Origin: Pseudorhodobacter antarcticus
Lineage (GTDB): Bacteria > Pseudomonadota > Alphaproteobacteria > Rhodobacterales > Rhodobacteraceae
Assembly: GCA_945861995.1 (NCBI GenBank)
Contig: CAMAWZ010000165.1
Span: forward strand, 1-5,809
DNA length: 5,809 nt
Reading direction: 5' to 3'
Positions within the stretch are counted from its first letter, which is position 1. The number at the start of each line of letters is the position of its first letter. The notes below the pieces were generated by a model. That model made no database searches and was not told the DNA's origin. It worked only from the letters and a program-made list of their open reading frames with translations. The translations under genes were made by a program, and so were the position numbers. Below are positions 1-5,808 of the stretch, one piece after another.

Positions 1-310
1 GCGGATTGCCCTGATGTAGCAGTTTGTAGGCGCATGTCACTGGCAGCCAATAGGCAACCTTTGGCAGGGTTTTGGGGTTAAGGCGCACGCATTCGGGAAC
101 GTATGTGAACCGCCGTTCATAATTGCCGCAGCGGCAGGTAGCCCCATCCAGCAGGCGGCAGGCGACGCGGGTGTATTCCACCTCGCCCGTGTCTTCATAT
201 TCGATTTTGTTCAGGCAGCATTTGCCGCAACCATCGCACAGCGCCTCCCACTCGGGCGCGGTCATTTTGTGCAGGGGAACAGTTTCCCAGAATTTTTCGC
301 GCAGGGTCAT
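1..310 (-). CDS. ycgN: YcgN/UPF0260 family cysteine-cluster protein, C-terminus cut by window edge
   Basis: The 103 visible residues begin MTLREKFWETVPLHKM and carry a CxxCxxCC cluster (C25, C28, C31, C32), followed by C51, C59, C61, C74 and C93. This pattern is typical of the UPF0260/YkgJ-type cysteine-cluster families, thought to bind zinc or iron; the biochemical role of YcgN is not established. There is no signal peptide or membrane segment, so it should be cytoplasmic. Family members are about 150 residues, so roughly the last third lies beyond base 1. The ATG (310-308) overlaps the ribF stop codon in an ATGA arrangement, implying translational coupling and co-transcription with ribF. 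The conserved N-terminal residues support this start. The family call is firm; the function is unknown. Confidence 0.88.
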   Translation of the reverse strand, partial: MTLREKFWETVPLHKMTAPEWEALCDGCGKCCLNKIEYEDTGEVEYTRVACRLLDGATCRCGNYERRFTYVPECVRLNPKTLPKVAYWLPVTCAYKLLHQGNP

Positions 311-1224
311 GATAGGATTGCCTTTGCGCGGGCGCAATCATCGGCCATTTGCGCCATAAGGGCGGGCAGGCCATCAAACTTTGCCTCGTCGCGCAGAAAT
401 TCGATCAGGGAAACCGAGATGTCAGCGCCGTAAAGATCGCCCGAAAAATCGAAGATAAAGGTCTCTAGGTTGGGTTGGTTTTCCCCAAACATTGGGCGGA
501 TACCAAGGCTGGCCGCGCCGATATATTGGCCCGCGTGCGGCCCGTTTAGCACCGCGATGCGCACGGCATAAACCCCAAAGCGGGGCAGGTGCAGGCCTGA
601 TATATCCATATTCGCAGTAGGATAGCCCAGTTCGCGCCCGCGTTTATGGCCGTGGATGACTTCGCCCTCAAAACTGTGCGGATGGCCCAGCATTTGCGCG
701 GCGGCGCGGGGGGTGCCAGCGGTCAGGGCCGCGCGAATGGCGGTCGATGACACTTCGGCCCCCTGATCTGCCACCATGTCGGCAATGGTTACACCAAAGC
801 CAAACTGTGCGCCCAAATCTGCCAAATCTGCCGCGTGCCCTGCGCGGGATTTGCCAAAGCTAAAATCAGCCCCCACAGTGACATGGGCTGCGCCAAGGCC
901 ACCCGCCAGTACGTCCCGCGCAAATTCCAGCGGGGTTAGAGCGGCGAGAGCTGTGGTAAACTCCAGTTGGAACAGATGCTGCACGCCGATGCGGGCAAGT
1001 TCACGGGCGCGGGCCTCATCGCTCATCAGGCGAAAGGGGGCGGTCGTTGGCGCGAAAAACTGTCGCGGGTGGGGGGTGAAGGTGACAATGCCAAGGGGCC
1101 CATGCGGGCGCGCCAGATCGATCACCGCGCGGTGGCCCAAATGCACCCCGTCAAAATTGCCTAAAGCTAGGGACGCGCCGCGCGCGGTGTGCGGGATGGA
1201 TCGCCAATCGTTGAAAATCTGCAT
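307..1224 (-). CDS. ribF: Bifunctional riboflavin kinase / FAD synthetase RibF
   Basis: This 305-residue cytoplasmic enzyme phosphorylates riboflavin to FMN with ATP, then adenylylates FMN to FAD, releasing pyrophosphate. The N-terminal nucleotidyltransferase domain (about 1-175) shows GNFDGVHLGH at 22-31, TFTPHP at 48-53, VGADFSFG at 117-124 and SSTAIR at 159-164. The C-terminal flavokinase domain (about 180-305) shows GRELGYPTAN at 196-205, the FGVYAV strand, GIRP near 241 and the likely catalytic glutamate E254 in NLETF. Length is normal for the family. I chose the ATG at 1224 because MQIFNDW gives the usual short lead-in to GNFDG and AAGGGG lies 4 nt upstream; an ATG at 1248 would add eight residues and has a weaker ribosome site. 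The gene lies 36 nt after the MaoC-like gene and overlaps ycgN, as expected in one operon. Confidence 0.95.
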   Translation of the reverse strand: MQIFNDWRSIPHTARGASLALGNFDGVHLGHRAVIDLARPHGPLGIVTFTPHPRQFFAPTTAPFRLMSDEARARELARIGVQHLFQLEFTTALAALTPLEFARDVLAGGLGAAHVTVGADFSFGKSRAGHAADLADLGAQFGFGVTIADMVADQGAEVSSTAIRAALTAGTPRAAAQMLGHPHSFEGEVIHGHKRGRELGYPTANMDISGLHLPRFGVYAVRIAVLNGPHAGQYIGAASLGIRPMFGENQPNLETFIFDFSGDLYGADISVSLIEFLRDEAKFDGLPALMAQMADDCARAKAILS

Positions 1225-1228
1225 AATA

Positions 1229-1234
1229 CCCCTT
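1229..1234 (-). promoter_or_regulatory. Ribosome binding site of ribF
   Basis: AAGGGG lies on the minus strand only 4 nt before the ATG at 1224. The spacing is short but the site is stronger than anything before the alternative ATG at 1248, so it supports the shorter RibF protein. Confidence 0.5.
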
Positions 1235-1260
1235 GGCGCGGGGCGCATTGCCCGTCCGCG

Positions 1261-1704
1261 TCAGTCGAATTTCGAACTTGGGGCCAGCACCAGCGCCTCG
1301 CCCTTTAGCACAATGGTATCGCCCACGCGGCAGAATGTTTCAAGGGTCACACGGCGGCGGGCGTGGTCAATGCCCATCACGCGCACCACCGCCTCGACCA
1401 TATCACCAGGGCGGACGGGGGCCATGAATTTTAGGTTTTGGCCAAGGTAGACTGTGCCGTGGCCCGGCAGTTGTTCGCCAATAACCGCAGAAATCAAGCC
1501 CGCGGTGAGCATTCCATGGGCAATGCGGCCCTGAAAAATGGTGTCTTGGGCATAAGCATCGTCCAAATGCACGGGGTTACGATCGGTCGATACTTCGGCG
1601 AACAGTTCGATGTCGCGGTCGGTGACCACTTTGCGCAAGGAGCGTTCCATCCCCACAGCCAGTTCTTCGATGCAAATCGTGCCGCGCGGAAAATTATCAA
1701 GCAT
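1261..1704 (-). CDS. MaoC family (R)-specific enoyl-CoA hydratase-like protein
   Basis: This is a 147-residue single hot-dog domain protein of the MaoC/hydratase 2 group, similar in size to PhaJ-type enzymes that hydrate trans-2-enoyl-CoA to (R)-3-hydroxyacyl-CoA. The hydratase motif appears as FAEVSTDRNPVHLDDAYA, with the expected catalytic D41 and H46 and the conserved N43, followed by GRIAHGM at 59-65 and a strand containing YLGQNLKFMAPVRPGD at 86-101. It is probably cytoplasmic and dimeric. Start: the ATG at 1704 follows AAAGGA with a 7-nt gap; an upstream ATG at 1755 would add 17 residues with no family resemblance. The gene sits between the HAD hydrolase and ribF on the same strand. The exact substrate (fatty-acid, polyhydroxyalkanoate or other acyl-CoA) cannot be told from sequence, and no PHA synthase is visible here. 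Confidence 0.9.
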   Translation of the reverse strand: MLDNFPRGTICIEELAVGMERSLRKVVTDRDIELFAEVSTDRNPVHLDDAYAQDTIFQGRIAHGMLTAGLISAVIGEQLPGHGTVYLGQNLKFMAPVRPGDMVEAVVRVMGIDHARRRVTLETFCRVGDTIVLKGEALVLAPSSKFD

Positions 1705-1711
1705 GGCGCTG

Positions 1712-1717
1712 TCCTTT
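1712..1717 (-). promoter_or_regulatory. Ribosome binding site that fixes the MaoC-like start
   Basis: AAAGGA on the minus strand ends 7 nt before the ATG at 1704, an ideal spacing. It favours the 147-residue protein over the 164-residue version starting at 1755. Confidence 0.75.
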
Positions 1718-1745
1718 GCTGGTGGGGCGTTCGAATCAATGGGGC

Positions 1746-1774
1746 TGCATAACAAACGCCACGCCGCGCGGCAA
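1746..1774 (-). promoter_or_regulatory. Candidate sigma70-type promoter for maoC-ribF-ycgN
   Basis: On the minus strand TTGCCG (1774-1769) is followed after 17 nt by TATGCA (1751-1746). The -10 is preceded by TGT, giving an extended -10 (TGnTAT). Transcription would start near 1739, leaving a leader of about 35 nt before the ATG at 1704. An AT-rich stretch at about 1786-1825 lies just upstream and could act as an UP-like element. The match is by eye only. The alternative is read-through from the HAD gene, since no terminator is visible in the 126-nt gap. Confidence 0.35.
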
Positions 1775-1830
1775 TCCCTTGCGCAGTTTTTATTCGTTTA
1801 TGTGGTAAAAAAGGTAATAAAGTTGCGTGG

Positions 1831-2715
1831 CTAACCCAGAAAGCCCATGGAATAGCGCGGAAAAGCCTGCCTTTCGGCCAGAAATGCCTGCAAAAGCGCG
1901 GGGTCAGGCGCGGCGGCATTGGGGCCAAAGCGCGCGCCATCCACGCCAGAGGTGATGTAAAGGCAATCTAGCCCTTCGCCGCCCGCGCCTGCGACATCGG
2001 TCGCAATCCCGTCACCGATGCACAAAATGCGCGCGTCATCTGCGCCCAAGCTTGAAAGGCGCGCGCGGGCGCGGTCGTAAATGGGCGGGTGCGGTTTGCC
2101 GAAATACAGGGTTTCGCCGCCCATCTTTTCATACGCAGCCGCCAGCGCGCCTGCGCAATAAAGCAGCTTGCCCGCGACATGCACGGTGACATCGGGGTTG
2201 GCGCAAAGCATCGGCAGGCTCAGCGTTTTGGCCATCAAAAGGGTTGCGCGGTAATCGTCGGGCGTTTCGGTATTATCATCCGTAAGGCCTGTGCAAACAA
2301 TGCCTTGGGCGCTGTGCATGGGCACGCGGGTGATGCCCGCGCTGGCCACCAGCGCCGCCATCGACGCATCGAAATCGTTGAAAAACCCCTCATCCTTGGG
2401 CGCGCCGATGTGATGCACGCGGGTTCCAACCGCGCCAGATAGCATAGAAAATTGCGCAGCTTGGCCCGATGTGACGATATCGTCAAAGCAATTATCGGGA
2501 ACGCCCATGGCAGCCAGATGGCTTGCGACATCGCGGCGCGGGCGGGGCGCATTGGTCAGCAGGATCACCTTTTTGCCTGCCGCGCGAAAGCCTTGCAGCG
2601 CAGATACGGCGGCGGGAAAGGGCCGCGCGCCGTTATGCAAACAGCCCCATAAATCGCAGAATACTGCGTCATAATCGGCGGCGATGCTGGCCAGTGATGG
2701 AATGATTTGGGTCAT
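1831..2715 (-). CDS. HAD superfamily class IIA hydrolase, TIGR01459-like
   Basis: The gene encodes a 294-residue cytoplasmic protein of the haloacid dehalogenase superfamily with a NagD-like (C2) cap. Motif I is DAVFCDLWGCLHNG, with nucleophile D21; motif II is LLTNAPR (T54, N55); motif III is GKPHPPIY (K207); motif IV is CIGDGIATD (D235, D240). The cap lies between motifs II and III. The general acid normally found two residues after the nucleophile (DxD) is replaced by W23. I recall DxWG as usual for the TIGR01459 group, mostly alphaproteobacterial and of unknown substrate, so this is probably a family trait. The ATG is at 2715; an in-frame TTG precedes it directly. Only 4 nt separate this start from the ppaC stop, and the ribosome site is weak, suggesting coupling to ppaC. 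A small-molecule phosphatase is the best guess. Confidence 0.9.
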   Translation of the reverse strand: MTQIIPSLASIAADYDAVFCDLWGCLHNGARPFPAAVSALQGFRAAGKKVILLTNAPRPRRDVASHLAAMGVPDNCFDDIVTSGQAAQFSMLSGAVGTRVHHIGAPKDEGFFNDFDASMAALVASAGITRVPMHSAQGIVCTGLTDDNTETPDDYRATLLMAKTLSLPMLCANPDVTVHVAGKLLYCAGALAAAYEKMGGETLYFGKPHPPIYDRARARLSSLGADDARILCIGDGIATDVAGAGGEGLDCLYITSGVDGARFGPNAAAPDPALLQAFLAERQAFPRYSMGFLG

Positions 2716-2719
2716 CAAC

Positions 2720-3640
2720 TTACAACTTCAGCGCGGGGATGATCTGCTTTTTGCGGCTCATCAGGCCCGGGATTACAACGGTATCGCCTGTAACCGTGAC
2801 GCCAAAGGATGCTTCGGCCAGCGATTTCACCAGATCGTTTGGCACCAGCAAAGTTGCCTCTTCGCGCAGAATGTCGATCACGAACAGCAGAACCTGGTCT
2901 GCGCCGTCTTCGCGTGCCACGGCCTCCATCGAGGCCATCAGGCTGGCTTTGCGATCGAGAATGACCTTCGGCGCGGTGGTTTCCAGCACGGAAATGCGCA
3001 ATTCGCGGCCTGCCACAGTGTATTCCTTGCTGTCCATCCGCAGCAGCGCAGCATCTGAAAACGCGCCAACATCGGATTTCGCCTGAAACAATTGCGCGGC
3101 GAAATCGGGAATGGAAATGCCCAAATCGGCGGCCAGTTTTTCGGCAATGGCGCGGTCATGCGCGGTGGTGGTGGGGCTGCGGAATTCCAGCGTGTCGGAC
3201 AAAATGCAAGACAACATCAACCCCTTGACCCACGTTGGCATTTGGGCAGTATCTGCGCCCATAAGGTCGTGCATCACAGTGGCGGTGCAGGCCAAGGGGC
3301 GGATGACAATGTCAATCGGCCCTGCGGTTTCCAGACCGCCGACCAATTTGTGATGGTCAATAATCGCGCGGATATCCAAGCTATTTATGTTTTCGGGCAG
3401 TTCGGCGGGGTTGTTGGTATCGACAATCACCACGGGCGTGCCAGCGGGAATGTCGCCCACAATGCGCGGCTTTGGGCAATCCCAATGCTTCACCACAAAG
3501 TTGGCTTCGGTGTTCGGCTCGCCCAGCAAAACGGCCTCGGCGGGGGTGTTTCGCACCTCGTTCAGATACCATGCCCAAATGATGGGCGATCCTGTGGAAT
3601 CGGTATCGGGGGATTTATGGCCAAAAACCAGCGTTTTCAT
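2720..3640 (-). CDS. ppaC: Manganese-dependent (family II) inorganic pyrophosphatase
   Basis: This 306-residue DHH-family enzyme hydrolyses pyrophosphate to two phosphates, pulling biosynthetic reactions forward in the cytoplasm. The metal ligands of family II enzymes are all visible: H8, D12 and D14 in GHKSPDTDS, D74 in VDTNNP, the DHH triad at 95-97, and D149 in SDT. The C-terminal DHHA2 domain carries the substrate-binding SRKKQIIP at 295-302. Length matches the family (about 305-310), and there are no CBS or DRTGG regulatory inserts, so this is the short unregulated form. The ATG at 3640 has AGGTG 4 nt upstream. The gene is first in the leftward cluster and divergent from groES. Family II enzymes are known from Rhodobacter relatives, which fits the suggested lineage. 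Confidence in the function is high. Confidence 0.97.
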   Translation of the reverse strand: MKTLVFGHKSPDTDSTGSPIIWAWYLNEVRNTPAEAVLLGEPNTEANFVVKHWDCPKPRIVGDIPAGTPVVIVDTNNPAELPENINSLDIRAIIDHHKLVGGLETAGPIDIVIRPLACTATVMHDLMGADTAQMPTWVKGLMLSCILSDTLEFRSPTTTAHDRAIAEKLAADLGISIPDFAAQLFQAKSDVGAFSDAALLRMDSKEYTVAGRELRISVLETTAPKVILDRKASLMASMEAVAREDGADQVLLFVIDILREEATLLVPNDLVKSLAEASFGVTVTGDTVVIPGLMSRKKQIIPALKL

Positions 3641-3667
3641 GTGTCACCTATTGGTCGGGGTTGGCGG

Positions 3668-3696
3668 CTTGTAGCGCGGTGATGCAGGCTTGTCAC
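3668..3696 (-). promoter_or_regulatory. Candidate sigma70-type promoter for ppaC-HAD
   Basis: On the minus strand GTGACA (3696-3691, five of six matches to TTGACA) is followed after exactly 17 nt by TACAAG (3673-3668, four of six matches to TATAAT). Transcription would start near 3661, about 20 nt before the ppaC ATG, leaving just enough room for the ribosome site. Found by eye. Confidence 0.45.
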
Positions 3697-3726
3697 GGGT
3701 GAGCGCAATTTTTCGCACTACGGGCG

Positions 3727-3755
3727 TTGACAGGTGGCGGACGGATGCCTAGATG
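3727..3755 (+). promoter_or_regulatory. Sigma70-type promoter of groESL
   Basis: A perfect TTGACA -35 (3727-3732) is followed after 17 nt by TAGATG (3750-3755) as the -10. Transcription would begin near 3762, right at the edge of the CIRCE operator, the classical arrangement for HrcA-repressed chaperonin operons. I see no clear RpoH-type promoter in the same region. Confidence 0.75.
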
Positions 3756-3762
3756 CAAGCCG

Positions 3763-3789
3763 TTAGCACTCATACAATGCGAGTGCTAA
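3763..3789 (+). promoter_or_regulatory. CIRCE operator (HrcA binding site)
   Basis: This is a perfect inverted repeat, TTAGCACTC, nine-base spacer, GAGTGCTAA, identical to the CIRCE consensus in both arms. HrcA binds this element and represses chaperonin transcription until heat stress titrates GroEL away from it. It lies at the predicted transcription start and 38 nt before the groES ATG, so it would also form a 9-bp stem at the 5' end of the mRNA. Confidence 0.97.
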
Positions 3790-3811
3790 TCCCATTCAAC
3801 CTGGAAAACTC

Positions 3812-3818
3812 AAGGGAG
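3812..3818 (+). promoter_or_regulatory. Ribosome binding site of groES
   Basis: AAGGGAG ends 9 nt before the ATG at 3828. It decides the start in favour of the normal 95-residue GroES over an in-frame ATG at 3753, which lies upstream of the predicted transcription start. A run of C directly after the site could pair weakly with its G residues. Confidence 0.75.
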
Positions 3819-3827
3819 TCCCCCCAG

Positions 3828-4115
3828 ATGGCATTTACACCATTGCAAGACCGCGTTCTGGTTCGTCGCCTCGAAGGCGAAGATAAAACCAAGGGCGGGC
3901 TGATCATTCCTGACAGCGCCAAAGAAAAGCCCGCCGAAGGGCTGGTTGTGTCGGTTGGCCCGGGCGCGCGCAAAGACAGCGGCGAGCTGATTGCGCCTTC
4001 CGTCTATGCTGGCGACAAAATCCTGTTCGGCAAATGGTCGGGCACCGAGGTTAAGCTGGACGGCGAAGACCTGCTGATTATGAAAGAAAGCGACATTCTT
4101 GGGATCATTTCCTAA
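3828..4115 (+). CDS. groES: Co-chaperonin GroES (Hsp10)
   Basis: This 95-residue protein is the heptameric lid that caps GroEL and closes the folding chamber in the cytoplasm. It opens with MAFTPLQDRVLVRR, the conserved first strand. The mobile loop follows at about 17-33, with the hydrophobic GGLIIP segment (23-28) that docks onto the GroEL apical domain. The VSVGPG turn is at 41-46, the AGDKILFGKWSGTEVKLDGEDLLIMKESDILGII barrel strands fill 61-94, and length is exactly typical. The gene is first in the groES-groEL operon, behind a promoter and CIRCE operator, so it should be heat-inducible through HrcA. No unusual feature is seen. Confidence 0.98.
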   Translation: MAFTPLQDRVLVRRLEGEDKTKGGLIIPDSAKEKPAEGLVVSVGPGARKDSGELIAPSVYAGDKILFGKWSGTEVKLDGEDLLIMKESDILGIIS

Positions 4116-4148
4116 GACCCCGCTTTTGCATAACTGAACACGATAGAT

Positions 4149-4153
4149 AGGAG
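4149..4153 (+). promoter_or_regulatory. Ribosome binding site of groEL
   Basis: AGGAG lies 8 nt before the ATG at 4162, in the 46-nt gap after groES. This near-ideal site fits the high translation expected for GroEL. No terminator or second promoter is evident in the gap. Confidence 0.8.
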
Positions 4154-4161
4154 TTTGCACC

Positions 4162-5808
4162 ATGGCTGCAAAAGACGTTCGTTTTAATTCCGATGCCCGC
4201 GACCGTATGCTGCGCGGCGTTAACATTCTGGCCGACGCTGTGAAAGTGACCTTGGGGCCAAAGGGCCGCAACGTGGTCATCGACAAGTCGTTCGGCGCAC
4301 CGCGCATCACCAAAGACGGTGTAACGGTTGCCAAAGAGATCGAACTGGCTGACAAGTTCGAAAACATGGGCGCGCAGATGGTCAAAGAAGTGGCCTCGCG
4401 CACCAATGACGAAGCTGGCGACGGCACCACGACTGCCACTGTTCTGGCTCAAGCCATCATCAAAGAAGGCATGAAGGCCGTTGCCGCTGGCATGAACCCA
4501 ATGGATCTGAAGCGCGGTATCGATCTGGCAACCACCAAGGTTGTGGCCGCGATCAAAGCTGCTGCGCGCCCTGTCAAGGACACCGCAGAAGTAGCGCAAG
4601 TTGGCACGATTTCGGCCAACGGCGAAGCTGAAATTGGCCGTCAAATCGCGGATGCGATGCAGAAAGTCGGCAACGAAGGCGTGATCACTGTTGAAGAAAA
4701 CAAGGGTCTGGAAACGGAAACCACCGTTGTTGAAGGTATGCAGTTCGACCGTGGGTACCTTTCGCCCTATTTCGTGACCAACCCAGACAAGATGATCGCC
4801 GATTTGGAAGATTGCCTTGTGCTGATCCACGAAAAGAAACTGTCGTCGCTTCAGCCAATGGTTCCCTTGTTGGAAGCCGTGATCCAGTCGCAGCGCCCGC
4901 TGCTGATCATCGCAGAAGATGTTGAAGGCGAGGCTTTGGCCACGCTGGTTGTCAACAAACTGCGCGGCGGTCTGAAAATTGCAGCCGTGAAAGCCCCAGG
5001 CTTTGGCGATCGCCGCAAGGCAATGCTGCAAGACATCGCAATTCTGACAGGCGGCCAAGTGATCAGCGATGATCTGGGCATGAAGCTGGAATCGGTGACG
5101 ATGGACATGCTGGGCAAGGCCAAGAAAATCTCGATCAACAAAGACAACACCACCATCGTTGATGGCGCTGGCGTCAAGGCTGAAATCGAGGCGCGCGTGG
5201 CCCAAATCCGCACGCAAATCGAAGAAACCACATCGGACTACGACCGCGAAAAACTGCAAGAGCGTGTGGCCAAATTGGCTGGCGGTGTTGCTGTTATCAA
5301 AGTTGGCGGCATGACCGAAGTTGAAGTGAAAGAGCGTAAAGACCGCGTTGATGACGCGCTGAACGCAACCCGCGCTGCCGTACAAGAAGGTATCGTTGTG
5401 GGCGGCGGCGTGGCTTTGGTGCAGGCTGGCAAAGTGCTTGAAGGCCTGAAGGGCGCGAACAGCGACCAAGACGCGGGTATCGCCATTGTGCGCCGCGCGC
5501 TGGAGGCTCCTTTGCGCCAGATCGCTGAAAACGCTGGTGTTGTCGGCGCTGTTGTTGCGGGCAAAATCCGCGAGTCGGATGACAAGAACTTTGGCTTTAA
5601 CGCCCAGACCGAAGAATATGGTGACATGTTCGCGTTTGGCGTGATCGATCCGGCCAAAGTGACCCGCACCGCGCTGGAAGATGCAGCATCGGTCGCGTCT
5701 TTGCTGATCACCACCGAAGCGATGATCGCTGATCGTCCAGAACCCAAAGCAGCTGGCGGCGGCGCTGGCGGCATGGGCGGAATGGGCGGCATGGACGGGA
5801 TGATGTAA
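4162..5808 (+). CDS. groEL: Chaperonin GroEL (Hsp60)
   Basis: This complete 548-residue subunit forms the two-ring tetradecamer that encloses and refolds proteins using ATP with GroES. It is the same length as E. coli GroEL and collinear at every residue checked. ATP-site residues are present: GPKGRNV at 32-38, D52 in KDG, GDGTT at 86-90 with catalytic D87, D398, and G414-G416. The apical domain (about 191-375) keeps the substrate and GroES contact residues Y199, Y203, F204, L237, V263 and V264; position 234 is V instead of L. The tail is rich in G and M and ends GGMGGMDGMM, with one Asp inside the repeat. The gene follows groES by 46 nt with an AGGAG site and shares its promoter and CIRCE. 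One base remains after the stop, so its terminator is outside the window. Confidence 0.99.
   Translation: MAAKDVRFNSDARDRMLRGVNILADAVKVTLGPKGRNVVIDKSFGAPRITKDGVTVAKEIELADKFENMGAQMVKEVASRTNDEAGDGTTTATVLAQAIIKEGMKAVAAGMNPMDLKRGIDLATTKVVAAIKAAARPVKDTAEVAQVGTISANGEAEIGRQIADAMQKVGNEGVITVEENKGLETETTVVEGMQFDRGYLSPYFVTNPDKMIADLEDCLVLIHEKKLSSLQPMVPLLEAVIQSQRPLLIIAEDVEGEALATLVVNKLRGGLKIAAVKAPGFGDRRKAMLQDIAILTGGQVISDDLGMKLESVTMDMLGKAKKISINKDNTTIVDGAGVKAEIEARVAQIRTQIEETTSDYDREKLQERVAKLAGGVAVIKVGGMTEVEVKERKDRVDDALNATRAAVQEGIVVGGGVALVQAGKVLEGLKGANSDQDAGIAIVRRALEAPLRQIAENAGVVGAVVAGKIRESDDKNFGFNAQTEEYGDMFAFGVIDPAKVTRTALEDAASVASLLITTEAMIADRPEPKAAGGGAGGMGGMGGMDGMM

Noticed and set aside
776..1450. A 224-codon plus-strand frame opposite ribF and the MaoC-like gene
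   Set aside because: Both underlying minus-strand genes have intact catalytic motifs; this frame is compositional and crosses their boundary.
1763..1772. GCCGCGCGGC palindrome as a terminator after the HAD gene
   Set aside because: The stem is five base pairs with no loop and no following T run in either direction; it partly overlaps the proposed -35 box.
1494..1940. A 148-codon minus-strand frame bridging the HAD and MaoC-like genes
   Set aside because: It overlaps both genes in another frame, including the MaoC catalytic region, and has the Trp/Arg/Pro-rich look of a shadow frame.
2716..2718. TTG as the start of the HAD gene
   Set aside because: An ATG follows immediately in frame, so the TTG adds only one residue and is less likely to be used.
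3092..3682. A 196-codon plus-strand frame opposite ppaC
   Set aside because: It is antisense to the metal-ligand region of a clear pyrophosphatase; the Gly-rich product has no domain pattern.
3753..3827. A 25-residue N-terminal extension of GroES from an upstream ATG
   Set aside because: It would be translated from the -10 box and the CIRCE operator, upstream of the likely transcript start; GroES is 95 residues from 3828.
3810..4439. A 209-codon minus-strand frame spanning groES and the start of groEL
   Set aside because: It lies antisense to two certain genes and to their ribosome sites and shows no recognisable domain.
4105..5469. A 454-codon open frame antisense to groEL, rich in F, H, A and Q
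   Set aside because: It mirrors the codon bias of groEL. Antisense frames of chaperonin genes are a known source of false annotations, some labelled as NAD-specific glutamate dehydrogenase. The sense frame is unmistakably GroEL.
5238..5792. A 184-codon antisense frame opening with a Pro/Met repeat
   Set aside because: The repeat is only the reverse complement of the GGM tail of GroEL.
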